Assembly (NCBI GenBank): GCA_045223835.1
Contig: JBGUZS010000008.1
Span: forward strand, 1-19,371
Reading direction: 5' to 3'
Source: UBA1774 sp045223835
Lineage (GTDB): Bacteria > Bacillota > Clostridia > Oscillospirales > Oscillospiraceae
DNA length: 19,371 nt
Part shown: positions 6,724-13,057 of the stretch, piece after piece
Layout: every line of letters begins with the position of its first letter
Position numbering within the stretch: the first letter of the stretch is position 1
The notes under the pieces: model-generated
Database searches by the model: none
What the model was told of the DNA's origin: nothing
Seen by the model: only the letters and a program-made list of their open reading frames with translations
Made by a program: the position numbers and the translations under genes

Positions 6724-7767
6724 ATGAAACGAATCCTTCTGTTCCTGGCGGCGGCCGTGCTGCTGCTCGCCTTCCTCCCCGGCTTCACCGCCCTGGCGGA
6801 CGATGAGGATACCCTTCCCTATGTAACGGATGCGGCGGAGCTCCTGACGGACCTCCAGGCGGAAACGCTGCAGCAGCGGGCAGCGGAGCTGACGGAGGAA
6901 TACGGCGTTGCCGTACGCATCCTCACCGTGAGCTCCATCGGCCAGTACGGCATCGAGGATTTTGCGGAGGCCGCCTTCGACCAATACCATCTGGGCTACG
7001 GGGATCTGAACAGCTGCATCATGCTCCTGCTGAGCATGGAGTACCGGGATTACGATATTTTTGCCCATGGCCGCGGCAACGAGGCCTTTACGGACTACGG
7101 CAAGGAGCTTATCGCGGAGGACATCGTTCCCAAGCTGAAGAACAACGACTGGTACGGCGCCTTCACCCTCTTCCTGGAGGACTGCGGCGAATATCTGGCC
7201 AAGGCCGCCCAGGGGGAACCGGTGGATATCCCCTTTGTGCTGAACAGCTTCGACTATTCCTTCAATGATCCGGGGGACACCTTCCAGCTGTATGCCTCCA
7301 CCCTCTCCGGTGAGCCGGTCAGCGTCAGCTGGAGCTCCACGGATCCCAGCGTGGCCACCGTGGACGAAAACGGCCTGGTCACCGCGGTGAACCGGGGCAG
7401 CGCCAGGATCATCGCCTATGGGGACGGCTTCACCAACGAATGCTACGTCTGGGTGGAAAACAGCGCCAACGCCGCCGCGACCCGCACCATTCTCCACGCC
7501 GTCATCGCCCTCATCCCCGCCCTCATCGCCACCCTGATCATGAAGGGGAAGATGAAGACGGTGCACAAGCAGCGGACGGCCGCCCAGTATACCGGCTGGG
7601 ACCAGCTGAACCTGCAGATCAACGAGGACCGGTTCCTGCACCGCAGCGTACACCGGACGAGGATCGAAAGCAACAGCGGCTCCCGGGGGGGCGGCGGCGG
7701 AGGCGGAAGCCACGGGGGGACCTCCATCAGCTCCCACGGCAGCTCCCACCACAGCGGAAAGTTTTGA
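6724..7767 (+). CDS. TPM-domain membrane protein with inserted Ig-like domain (YdjH-like)
   Basis: A 347-residue exported protein. Residues 1-25 are a signal peptide ending ALA. About 31-165 is a TPM (YgcG/Rhom-linked) domain, recognised by PYVTDAAELLT, the VRILTV strand, LGYGDLNSCIMLLLS and the aromatic/acidic block YRDYDIFAHGRG. About 172-245 is a BIG2-like Ig domain (VSWSSTDPSVATVDENGLVTAVNRG). A transmembrane helix (255-273) and a cytoplasmic tail ending in a poly-Gly run and Ser/His-rich repeats follow. TPM proteins commonly end in such a Gly/Ser tail and act in membrane-protein maintenance or stress; in YdjH the extracellular part is the TPM domain alone, so the Ig insertion is unusual. 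AGGG lies 8 nt before the ATG. It overlaps the next gene by four bases. Confidence 0.8.
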   Translation: MKRILLFLAAAVLLLAFLPGFTALADDEDTLPYVTDAAELLTDLQAETLQQRAAELTEEYGVAVRILTVSSIGQYGIEDFAEAAFDQYHLGYGDLNSCIMLLLSMEYRDYDIFAHGRGNEAFTDYGKELIAEDIVPKLKNNDWYGAFTLFLEDCGEYLAKAAQGEPVDIPFVLNSFDYSFNDPGDTFQLYASTLSGEPVSVSWSSTDPSVATVDENGLVTAVNRGSARIIAYGDGFTNECYVWVENSANAAATRTILHAVIALIPALIATLIMKGKMKTVHKQRTAAQYTGWDQLNLQINEDRFLHRSVHRTRIESNSGSRGGGGGGGSHGGTSISSHGSSHHSGKF

Positions 7768-8204
7768 ACCCCGTTCTCTGGTACCTGCTCCAGTTCACCT
7801 GGGGCCTGCCCCAGAACCTGGGGGGACTGCTCTGGTTCCTGTTTTATCTGCGCAGACCCCACCGGATCTGGAAGGGAGCCGTGGTCACCCGGATCCGGAG
7901 GAAGCGCTTCTCCGGCGGCTTTACCCTGGGCGTCTTCATCTTCCTGACGGAGCCCCTGAGCGAGGAAGCGGAGCACGACCTGCTCATCCATGAATACGGG
8001 CATACGGTCCAGTCCCTGTACCTGGGCCCCTTCTGGAGCCTGAGCATCGGCCTTCCCTCCATGCTCTGGTGCAATCTTCCCCCCTTCCGGCGGCTCCGGC
8101 AGAGGCGGCATATCTCCTACAGCGCCCTGTACTGCGAGGGCTGGGCGGACAGACTGGGGCAGAAAAGCACGGGAGAGCGGTTCATTCGAAAAAATGGGAT
8201 TTAA
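7764..8204 (+). CDS. Small membrane protein with HEYGH metallopeptidase motif
   Basis: A 146-residue protein I cannot assign to a named family. Two short hydrophobic stretches (about residues 4-28 and a GFTLGVFIFL stretch) flank a basic loop (RRPHRIWKGAVVTRIRRKR). The zinc-binding motif HEYGH sits in LLIHEYGHTVQSLYLGPFW, followed by another hydrophobic run (LSIGLPSMLW). Near the C-terminus YCEGWADRLG supplies a Glu that could be the third ligand of a gluzincin-like site. The start is taken as TTG at 7764, which overlaps the TPM gene stop as TTGA. The ribosome site is weak (GGAAAG), so translation is probably coupled. Being last in the zinc-ribbon/TPM operon suggests a role with them at the membrane. 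A protease activity is inference from the motif alone. Confidence 0.65.
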   Translation: MNPVLWYLLQFTWGLPQNLGGLLWFLFYLRRPHRIWKGAVVTRIRRKRFSGGFTLGVFIFLTEPLSEEAEHDLLIHEYGHTVQSLYLGPFWSLSIGLPSMLWCNLPPFRRLRQRRHISYSALYCEGWADRLGQKSTGERFIRKNGI

Positions 8205-8210
8205 TCCGGA

Positions 8211-8244
8211 TACCGGCGCGCCGAAAAGCGCGCCGGTACTTTTT
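8211..8244 (+). terminator. Rho-independent terminator of the zinc-ribbon/TPM/HEYGH operon
   Basis: An 11-bp perfect stem (8211-8221 with 8228-8238, CGAAAA loop) is followed by CTTTTT. It starts 7 bp after the stop at 8204 and ends at the stop codon of the convergent dpaB gene. The minus strand lacks a T-tract, so it acts on the plus strand only. Confidence 0.85.
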
Positions 8245-8816
8245 CAGTCGGGCGGCAGAAGCATCGGCTGGAGCTGCCGTCCCTCCAGGGCCGCCTCCAG
8301 GGTCTTCGGCAGAAGGGCGAAGTCCGAAACCAGGCTGGTGGGCTTCCCCAGGGGGTCGTCCTGGCGGAAGGGGACGAAATAATAGTGCTTCCGGTTCAGC
8401 AGCTGGCCCAGGTTCGCCGCCCCCGCCGCCAGGCCGTCATTGGTGCTCACCCCCAGGACGATGGGCCGGGCATTCCGGAGCTGCGCCTTGCAGGCGAAGG
8501 TCACGACGGTATCCGCCGCTCCGGCGGCCAGCTTCGCCATGGTGTTCCCCGTGCAGGGGACCACGGCCAGAATATCCAGCAGTCCCTTCGGGCCGATGGG
8601 CTCCGCCTCCTCCGGACGGAGGATGGGGTCCCGGCCGCAGATGCTCCGCACCTCTGCCAGGAGGCGGGAGGCCAGGCCGAAGCGGGTATCCGTTTCCGCC
8701 GCCGCGGGAGAGAGGATAGGGGTGATCTCATAGGTCTCCGCCAGCTCCCGCATCACCGGAAGCACCGCATCGAAAGTACAGAAGGAACCGCACAGGGCAA
8801 AACCCAGACGGATCAT
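8244..8816 (-). CDS. dpaB: Dipicolinate synthase subunit B
   Basis: A 190-residue flavoprotein-like subunit (SpoVFB family). With DpaA it converts 4-hydroxy-tetrahydrodipicolinate to dipicolinic acid in the mother cell during sporulation; DPA then loads the spore core with calcium. Family features visible are the N-terminal LGFALCGSFCTFDAVLPVMREL, the internal DILAVVPCTGNTMAKLAAGAADT block and a late GLAAGAANLGQLLNRKHYYFVPFRQDDP. The ATG at 8814-8816 overlaps the dpaA stop in an ATGA junction, so the two are translationally coupled. Length is close to the family's usual ~200 residues. The presence of both subunits is good evidence that the organism makes endospores or descends recently from one that does. 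Confidence 0.92.
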   Translation of the reverse strand: MIRLGFALCGSFCTFDAVLPVMRELAETYEITPILSPAAAETDTRFGLASRLLAEVRSICGRDPILRPEEAEPIGPKGLLDILAVVPCTGNTMAKLAAGAADTVVTFACKAQLRNARPIVLGVSTNDGLAAGAANLGQLLNRKHYYFVPFRQDDPLGKPTSLVSDFALLPKTLEAALEGRQLQPMLLPPD

Positions 8817-9517
8817 GGCTGGTTTTCCTCCTTCAGGATCCGGTCTATGGAGGCCTTCAGCACCCTTGCCGCCGCCATCGGGGCGGTCTTTCCCGGGAGG
8901 CCGGGGCAGGGGATCACCCCCCGGGGATCCCGGAAGCCCCCGGGCTTCGAGGCCAGCTCCAGGCACAATGTCCCCGCCGGGGCGGCGGGCAGGAGCTGCT
9001 CCGGCACGGTATTGAACAGGAATTCGTATCCCGTCCCCTCCCCCGGCTCCTCCAGGATCCGGCAGCCCTCGGCCCGGGCCGCGGCCCGGCTTTCCTCCCG
9101 GCGGGCATACACGGTCACCCGGCAGCCCAGGCCCCGGAGGCGGGAGGCCAGGGCCCGGCCGATCCGGCCGTAACCCAGGATCAGGGCGTCGGAATCCCAC
9201 AGGGTCAGCGCCGAAGCCCGAATGGCCTCTCCGATGGCGCCCTCCGCCGTGATGGCGGCGTTCAGCACCTGCACCGCCTCGGAAGCATAGTAATCCCGGA
9301 AATGCAGATCGGGCCGCCGGCCCGCCGCTCCCCCCGCCAGCACCCGACTGCCGGGCCGCAGGGAGCCCAGGAGAGGATGGTCCCCCGTGGGCAGAGGAAA
9401 TATATACCAGTCCGCCTCCAGGTCCGGCGTATACCGGGGGGTCTCATGCCCCTCGGCCCGAAGCAGGGCGGCCAGAGCCTCCTGCCGGGCGTCGCCGGGG
9501 ATCATGGCAAGGATCAT
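8813..9517 (-). CDS. dpaA: Dipicolinate synthase subunit A
   Basis: A 234-residue oxidoreductase-like subunit (SpoVFA family). It opens with MILAMIPGDARQEALAALL, matching the family's conserved GGDARQ start. The Rossmann loop GYGRIGRAL follows, then LFNTVPEQLL and a C-terminal LELASKPGG...GLPGKTAP block. It is shorter than B. subtilis SpoVFA (297), mostly through a reduced region between the GDARQ strand and the Rossmann domain. Start 9517 is chosen for GGAGG 8 nt upstream; the 34 extra residues of the longer frame run through a terminator. It overlaps dpaB by ATGA. Known relatives are transcribed in the mother cell by sigma-K. Confidence 0.9.
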   Translation of the reverse strand: MILAMIPGDARQEALAALLRAEGHETPRYTPDLEADWYIFPLPTGDHPLLGSLRPGSRVLAGGAAGRRPDLHFRDYYASEAVQVLNAAITAEGAIGEAIRASALTLWDSDALILGYGRIGRALASRLRGLGCRVTVYARREESRAAARAEGCRILEEPGEGTGYEFLFNTVPEQLLPAAPAGTLCLELASKPGGFRDPRGVIPCPGLPGKTAPMAAARVLKASIDRILKEENQP

Positions 9518-9534
9518 GCCGTTCACCTCCAGGC

Positions 9535-9562
9535 CAGTATACGCGGAAAAGGAAGCATAGGT
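9535..9562 (-). promoter_or_regulatory. Possible sigma-K/sigma-E promoter of dpaAB
   Basis: On the minus strand AC (9561-9562) is followed after 17 bp by CGTATACTG (9535-9543), a 4 of 6 match to the sigma-K -10 CATAnnnTA at the right spacing. It lies just upstream of the dpaA ribosome site and just downstream of the ybaB terminator. TATACT could also serve sigma-A, although no good -35 is present. Confidence 0.3.
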
Positions 9563-9599
9563 GAAAAAGGAAACCGCCCGGCGCAGATGCGCCGGGCGG
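9563..9599 (-). terminator. Rho-independent terminator after ybaB
   Basis: An 11-bp perfect stem (9574-9584 with 9589-9599, AGAT loop) is followed on the minus strand by TTTCCTTTTTC. It lies 16 bp beyond the ybaB stop and separates the dnaX-ybaB transcript from dpaAB. Confidence 0.85.
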
Positions 9600-9615
9600 C
9601 AATGCTCCGCCGGGC

Positions 9616-9975
9616 TCACAGGCCGAGATTCAGCCCGCCGGTGAGCTTATTCATATTCTCCGCCTTGGCGGCGTCCGCCTTCCGCAGCGCCTCGTTCACC
9701 GCGGCGACGATCAGGTCCTGCAGCATCTCCACGTCCTCGGGATCCACCGCTTCGGGATCGATGGCGAGGCTGAGGAGCTCGTTCTTCCCGCTGACCTCCG
9801 CCTTCACCACGCCGCCTCCGGCGGAGGCCTCATAGGTCTGCTTCTCCAGCTCCTCCTGCATCTTCAGCATTTCCTGCTGCATCTTCTGGGCCTGGCGGAC
9901 CATGTTCATATTCATTCCGCCGGAAAACCCGCCGCCGCCCCCGTAGGAGCCGCCGCGAAACGCACCCTTTGCCAT
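9616..9975 (-). CDS. ybaB: YbaB/EbfC-family nucleoid-associated protein
   Basis: A 119-residue DNA-binding protein of the YbaB/EbfC family, which forms dimers that bind DNA and is almost always encoded beside dnaX. The core starts at MVRQAQKMQQEMLKMQEELEK, an amphipathic helix, followed by the GGGVVKAEVSGKNELLSLAIDPE strands and the C-terminal helix LIVAAVNEALRKADAAK. A Gly/Ser-rich N-terminal extension (GGSYGGGGGFSGG, residues 8-20) precedes the usual start. The ATG directly abuts the dnaX stop (TAAATG) and GGAGG lies within the dnaX 3' end, so translation is coupled. In many Firmicutes recR follows; here a terminator does. Confidence 0.92.
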   Translation of the reverse strand: MAKGAFRGGSYGGGGGFSGGMNMNMVRQAQKMQQEMLKMQEELEKQTYEASAGGGVVKAEVSGKNELLSLAIDPEAVDPEDVEMLQDLIVAAVNEALRKADAAKAENMNKLTGGLNLGL

Positions 9976-11508
9976 TTATTTCTCCTCCTTGAACCCAAAT
10001 TGACTGAACAGATCATTCACCGCCGCGAAGCGGTCCCCGCCGACGCCCTCCACGGCCCGGGACCGCACGGGCACCGGCCGGCCCGCCGCCTTCTCCGCTT
10101 CGGTCCGGATCAGATCCAGATTCTGCTCCACCGTCTGCAGGGCCGCGTCGTTCCGGGCGGTGAGGATGAGGATCCCCTCCTCCAGCTTCCCGGAGACGTT
10201 GGCCGGATCCGAAAGCATCACATAATCCCCCATAAACAGGCTGTTCTCCAGCTTATCCAGAAGGGCCTCCCAGCTCAGCTCTGGGGGTATGGGGCTTTCC
10301 TCCCCCCGGGGGAGCTCCGGCTCCGCCGGGATCGGGGGGGCGGGCGGAGTCTGCGCCGCCGGCTGAGGCGTTGTCTCCTCCGCCGGGCGGGGAGCATTCT
10401 CCCCGGGCATCGGCGCCGGGATACAGGCGGCGGGCTTCAGGCCGCAGAGCCGCACCAGGCAGAGCTCCGCGCAGAGCCGCCGATCGCTGCTCCGGTCCAG
10501 GGCGGCGTCCGCCTCCTCCAGCGCATCCAGAGCGGCCAGCAGTCGGCCGGCGTCCGTATTGCGGGCAAGCCTTTCCAGCGTTCCATCTCCGTAGCCGCCG
10601 GACATCAGCGCGCCGCCGGAGCCGGGCGCCACAAAGCGCAGGAGCAGGTCCCGGTGCAGGGAGGCCAGCTGCTCCAGCACGGAGGCCACGTCCTTCCCCG
10701 CCTGATACAGGCTGTCCAGGATCTCCAGGGCGGCGTCGCAGTCCCCCCGCTGGACAGCCTCCAGCAGGCGGCAGATCTCCTCGTTCTCCGCCAGGCCGAT
10801 GGCGGAGAGCACCCGCTCCCGGTCGATCCGCGCCCCGGAGCACTGGTCCAGCAGGCTCAGAGCATCCCGCAGGGCTCCATCCGCCAGACGGCTCAGCAGA
10901 CCGGCCGCCTCCTCCTCCAGCTCCAGCCCCTCCGCCTGGGCCACTTGCATCAGCCTGGTCCGGATCAGCTCCGGCGGAACCCGATGGAAGGAATAGCGCT
11001 GGCAGCGGGAGAGGATGGTGGCCGGGACCTTGTACAGCTCCGTGGTAGCCAGGATGAAGATCAGGTGCTCCGGCGGCTCCTCAATGGTCTTCAGCAGGGC
11101 GTTGAAGGCGGACTTGGAGAGCATATGGACCTCGTCGATGATGTACACCCGCCTTCTGGCGGCCACAGGGGCGTATACCGCCTCATCCCGGATGGCCCGG
11201 ACGTCGTCCACCCCGTTGTTGGAGGCGGCGTCCATTTCCGTCACATCCAGGATGGCGCCGCTGTCGATCCCCCGGCAGATCTCGCACTCGTTGCAGGGGT
11301 TGCCCCCCACAGGGTTCAGGCAGTTCACCGCCTTGGCCAGGAGCTTGGCGCAGGTGGTCTTCCCGGTGCCCCGGGTGCCGGTGAACAGGTAGGCGTGGCT
11401 GGGCCGATCCGTCAGCACCTGTTTTTTCAGGATCTCGGTAATATGCTCCTGGCCCACGACCTCATCAAAGGTCCTGGGCCTCCATTTGCGGTACAGCGCC
11501 TGATACAT
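9976..11508 (-). CDS. dnaX: DNA polymerase III subunit gamma/tau
   Basis: A 510-residue clamp-loader ATPase. It starts MYQALYRKWRP, the usual family start. The Walker A loop GTRGTGKT is at 44-51, the zinc-binding cysteines at 63, 72, 75 and 78 (C..CNECEIC), the Walker B/DExH segment IIDEVHML at 123-130, and the SRCQRYSF sensor-1/arginine-finger region from 167. Domain III follows, then a Pro-rich linker (about 370-425) and a C-terminal tau-like domain. It loads the beta clamp during replication. ATG 11508 is preferred over the ATG two codons upstream because GGAG then sits 7 nt away. It lies directly downstream of the SRP RNA gene and its terminator, a common arrangement in Firmicutes. No downstream frameshift signal for a separate gamma form was seen. 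Confidence 0.95.
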   Translation of the reverse strand: MYQALYRKWRPRTFDEVVGQEHITEILKKQVLTDRPSHAYLFTGTRGTGKTTCAKLLAKAVNCLNPVGGNPCNECEICRGIDSGAILDVTEMDAASNNGVDDVRAIRDEAVYAPVAARRRVYIIDEVHMLSKSAFNALLKTIEEPPEHLIFILATTELYKVPATILSRCQRYSFHRVPPELIRTRLMQVAQAEGLELEEEAAGLLSRLADGALRDALSLLDQCSGARIDRERVLSAIGLAENEEICRLLEAVQRGDCDAALEILDSLYQAGKDVASVLEQLASLHRDLLLRFVAPGSGGALMSGGYGDGTLERLARNTDAGRLLAALDALEEADAALDRSSDRRLCAELCLVRLCGLKPAACIPAPMPGENAPRPAEETTPQPAAQTPPAPPIPAEPELPRGEESPIPPELSWEALLDKLENSLFMGDYVMLSDPANVSGKLEEGILILTARNDAALQTVEQNLDLIRTEAEKAAGRPVPVRSRAVEGVGGDRFAAVNDLFSQFGFKEEK

Positions 11509-11527
11509 GCTCATTCTCCTCAACGAT

Positions 11528-11561
11528 AAAAAGCCCCGCCCGGCACAGGGCAGAACCGCAC
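11528..11561 (-). terminator. 3' end and terminator of the SRP RNA precursor
   Basis: The 3' strand of the SRP RNA terminal stem (11533-11561) is followed on the minus strand by TTTTT (11528-11532). The stem pairs with 11815-11843 rather than forming a local hairpin only, although GCCC/GGGC within it could fold locally. dnaX begins 20 bp further on and presumably relies on read-through. Confidence 0.6.
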
Positions 11562-11828
11562 ACCCGCCTTTGACCGCTCTGATCCGTTCGGAATCCCTGC
11601 AGCCGGCTCGGGACCGGCTGCCTTGCGGCACACGTGGCGCACCGCTTAATGCTGCTCGGTCTCCCGCCTGACATGGTTCACGGGGCCGCGTTGCGCAAGA
11701 CCGGTCCGTCATTACTGCTTACAGGGAGCAGACAACACACCAAAGGGCCGGGGGCGGGAATTCATCCCTGCTGTAGCGGTTTGCAGGTACAGGGCACCGC
11801 TAACTCCCCGACTAGTGCGGCTCTGCCC
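11548..11828 (-). ncRNA. ffs: Large (Alu-containing) bacterial SRP RNA
   Basis: The RNA scaffold of the signal recognition particle, about 280 nt, of the large Gram-positive type (B. subtilis scr). On the minus strand the Alu domain is recognisable by AGCGGTGCCCTGTACCTGCA and the following CCGCTACAGCAGGG. The S domain carries the conserved helix-8 sequence around GAACCATGTCAGG, then CGG-GAGA-CCG (a GNRA tetraloop) and AGCAGCATTAAG, where Ffh binds. The 5' end (GGGCAGAGCCGCAC) pairs with the 3' end (GTGCGGTTCTGCCC). Ends are estimated from this pairing; flanking bases extend the stem, so the primary transcript is longer. Position just upstream of dnaX matches other Firmicutes. Confidence 0.95.
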
Positions 11829-11860
11829 CGTGTCGGTCGGGGCTTTGCCGATATGCAGTT

Positions 11861-11889
11861 ATTTTACAATACTTCCGCGCCGGAATCAA
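11861..11889 (-). promoter_or_regulatory. Sigma-A promoter of the SRP RNA
   Basis: On the minus strand TTGATT (11884-11889) and TAAAAT (11861-11866) are spaced by exactly 17 bp. Transcription would begin near 11854, about 25 nt before the estimated mature 5' end, consistent with a processed precursor. Confidence 0.7.
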
Positions 11890-11920
11890 CCCTATTTTGC
11901 GCCGATCCCGTCCCGTCCAT

Positions 11921-12919
11921 TCAGGTGACCAGGAGGCTCAGCACCATCTCCAGGGCGGAAGCCAGGAGGAAGAGGGCGAAGCCCCCGGTGAGGAAGACAG
12001 TGCGGAAGGCTGTCCCCGGTTCAGGCAGCCGGTCCTCCGGTCCCCGCCGACGGAGCCGGGGAAAGCGGCGCACCAGCATGACGATCCCGGCAACGGTACA
12101 GCAGAAGACCAGCAGGCCGAACAGGCTCATGCCCAGCAGGTAAGGCAGACTCTCCACCATCGCGGGCATGGCCTCCTCCCCCTGGGCCATAAGCTCCTCC
12201 AGACTGAGCGGCTCCCCATCCCCCTGGAGCAGCAGAGGCACCAGGGAACCGATGGCGTTCACCAGGATATGGAGCGTCACTGTATACCGCAGTCTACCGG
12301 TGCGGACATAAATGCTGCCGAACAGAAGGCCCGCCCCGAAGGCATAGAAAAACTGGCTCAGGTTCCCGTGGAAAAGGCCGAAGGCCATGGCGGAGAAAAG
12401 CACCGCCGTGGGGCTGTCGATGGTGCGCATCCGGTCCAGCAGGAGCCTCCGGAAAATGAGCTCCTCCATGATGGGCGCCAGGAGCACGGCAAACAGGGCT
12501 ACGGACCAGAGATCCATCCGATCCAGGACCTTCTCCAGCGGATTGGCCCCTGTGCTGCCCAGCAGCCGCCCCAGCAGGCGGGTGACCCCCTGGCCCAGCA
12601 GATTGCAGGGGTACAGGATGCCCATGCACATGAGCAGGCAGATGAGCAGCTCCCCCGGCCCGCCCAGGCTCCTCTTTTCCGGCAGCCGGGCCGGAGCCTT
12701 GGGCAGGAGCAGGAGGAAAAAGGGAAAGCCCACCAGATACAGGCAGACGAAGCTGAGGCCGGTGATGAACCATCCCCGGAGCAAAAGCCCCGGCGCCAGC
12801 ACCCCCAGCACCAGGACGGCAAGATACTGAGCCGCCACCGCCGCCGCCAGAAAAACGAAGCAGGCCAGAGCGATGCGGGAATAATGCCTTCTCAGGACCG
12901 GGGACACGGCTGCAGCCAA
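11921..12919 (-). CDS. CPBP-family intramembrane glutamic endopeptidase
   Basis: A 332-residue polytopic membrane protein of the CPBP (CAAX protease and bacteriocin-processing, Abi) family. The three signature motifs are visible: EELIFRR (Glu152-Glu153), GLFHGNLSQFFYAFGAGLLFG (His184), and HILVNAIG (His217, Asn221). About eight hydrophobic segments surround them. Members cleave within or near membranes and have roles in bacteriocin self-immunity, peptide maturation or membrane-protein processing; the substrate here is unknown. The start is TTG at 12919, with AAGGAGG about 8 nt upstream; an ATG at 12938 is out of frame. No promoter or terminator of its own is clear. The SRP RNA promoter lies immediately downstream. 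Confidence 0.85.
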   Translation of the reverse strand: MAAAVSPVLRRHYSRIALACFVFLAAAVAAQYLAVLVLGVLAPGLLLRGWFITGLSFVCLYLVGFPFFLLLLPKAPARLPEKRSLGGPGELLICLLMCMGILYPCNLLGQGVTRLLGRLLGSTGANPLEKVLDRMDLWSVALFAVLLAPIMEELIFRRLLLDRMRTIDSPTAVLFSAMAFGLFHGNLSQFFYAFGAGLLFGSIYVRTGRLRYTVTLHILVNAIGSLVPLLLQGDGEPLSLEELMAQGEEAMPAMVESLPYLLGMSLFGLLVFCCTVAGIVMLVRRFPRLRRRGPEDRLPEPGTAFRTVFLTGGFALFLLASALEMVLSLLVT

Positions 12920-12982
12920 GGTCTCCTCCTCCTTTCATAAACGCTGGTCCGCATGAAGCGCGCCGCAGGGTCGACCCTCAGG

Positions 12983-13036
12983 AAAAAAGGGGGCCGTCTG
13001 CGGCTGCCGTGATCCGGCAGGGACACAGACGGCCCC
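12983..13036 (-). terminator. Compound rho-independent terminator after the Ig-like surface protein
   Basis: An 11-bp perfect outer stem (12990-13000 with 13026-13036) encloses a second hairpin (13004-13009 with 13015-13020). On the minus strand it is followed by CTTTTTTCC. It lies 21 bp beyond the stop at 13058. Confidence 0.85.
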
Positions 13037-13057
13037 GCATACTGCGTGATTCCCGAC

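Noticed and set aside
11422..11427. Run of six A on the dnaX coding strand as a frameshift signal
   Set aside because: It lies near codon 28, far before the domain III boundary where a tau/gamma frameshift would make sense.
12967..12978. Perfect 12-bp palindrome AGGGTCGACCCT
   Set aside because: Single copy, no spacing to a clear promoter, and close to a terminator; no evidence of an operator.
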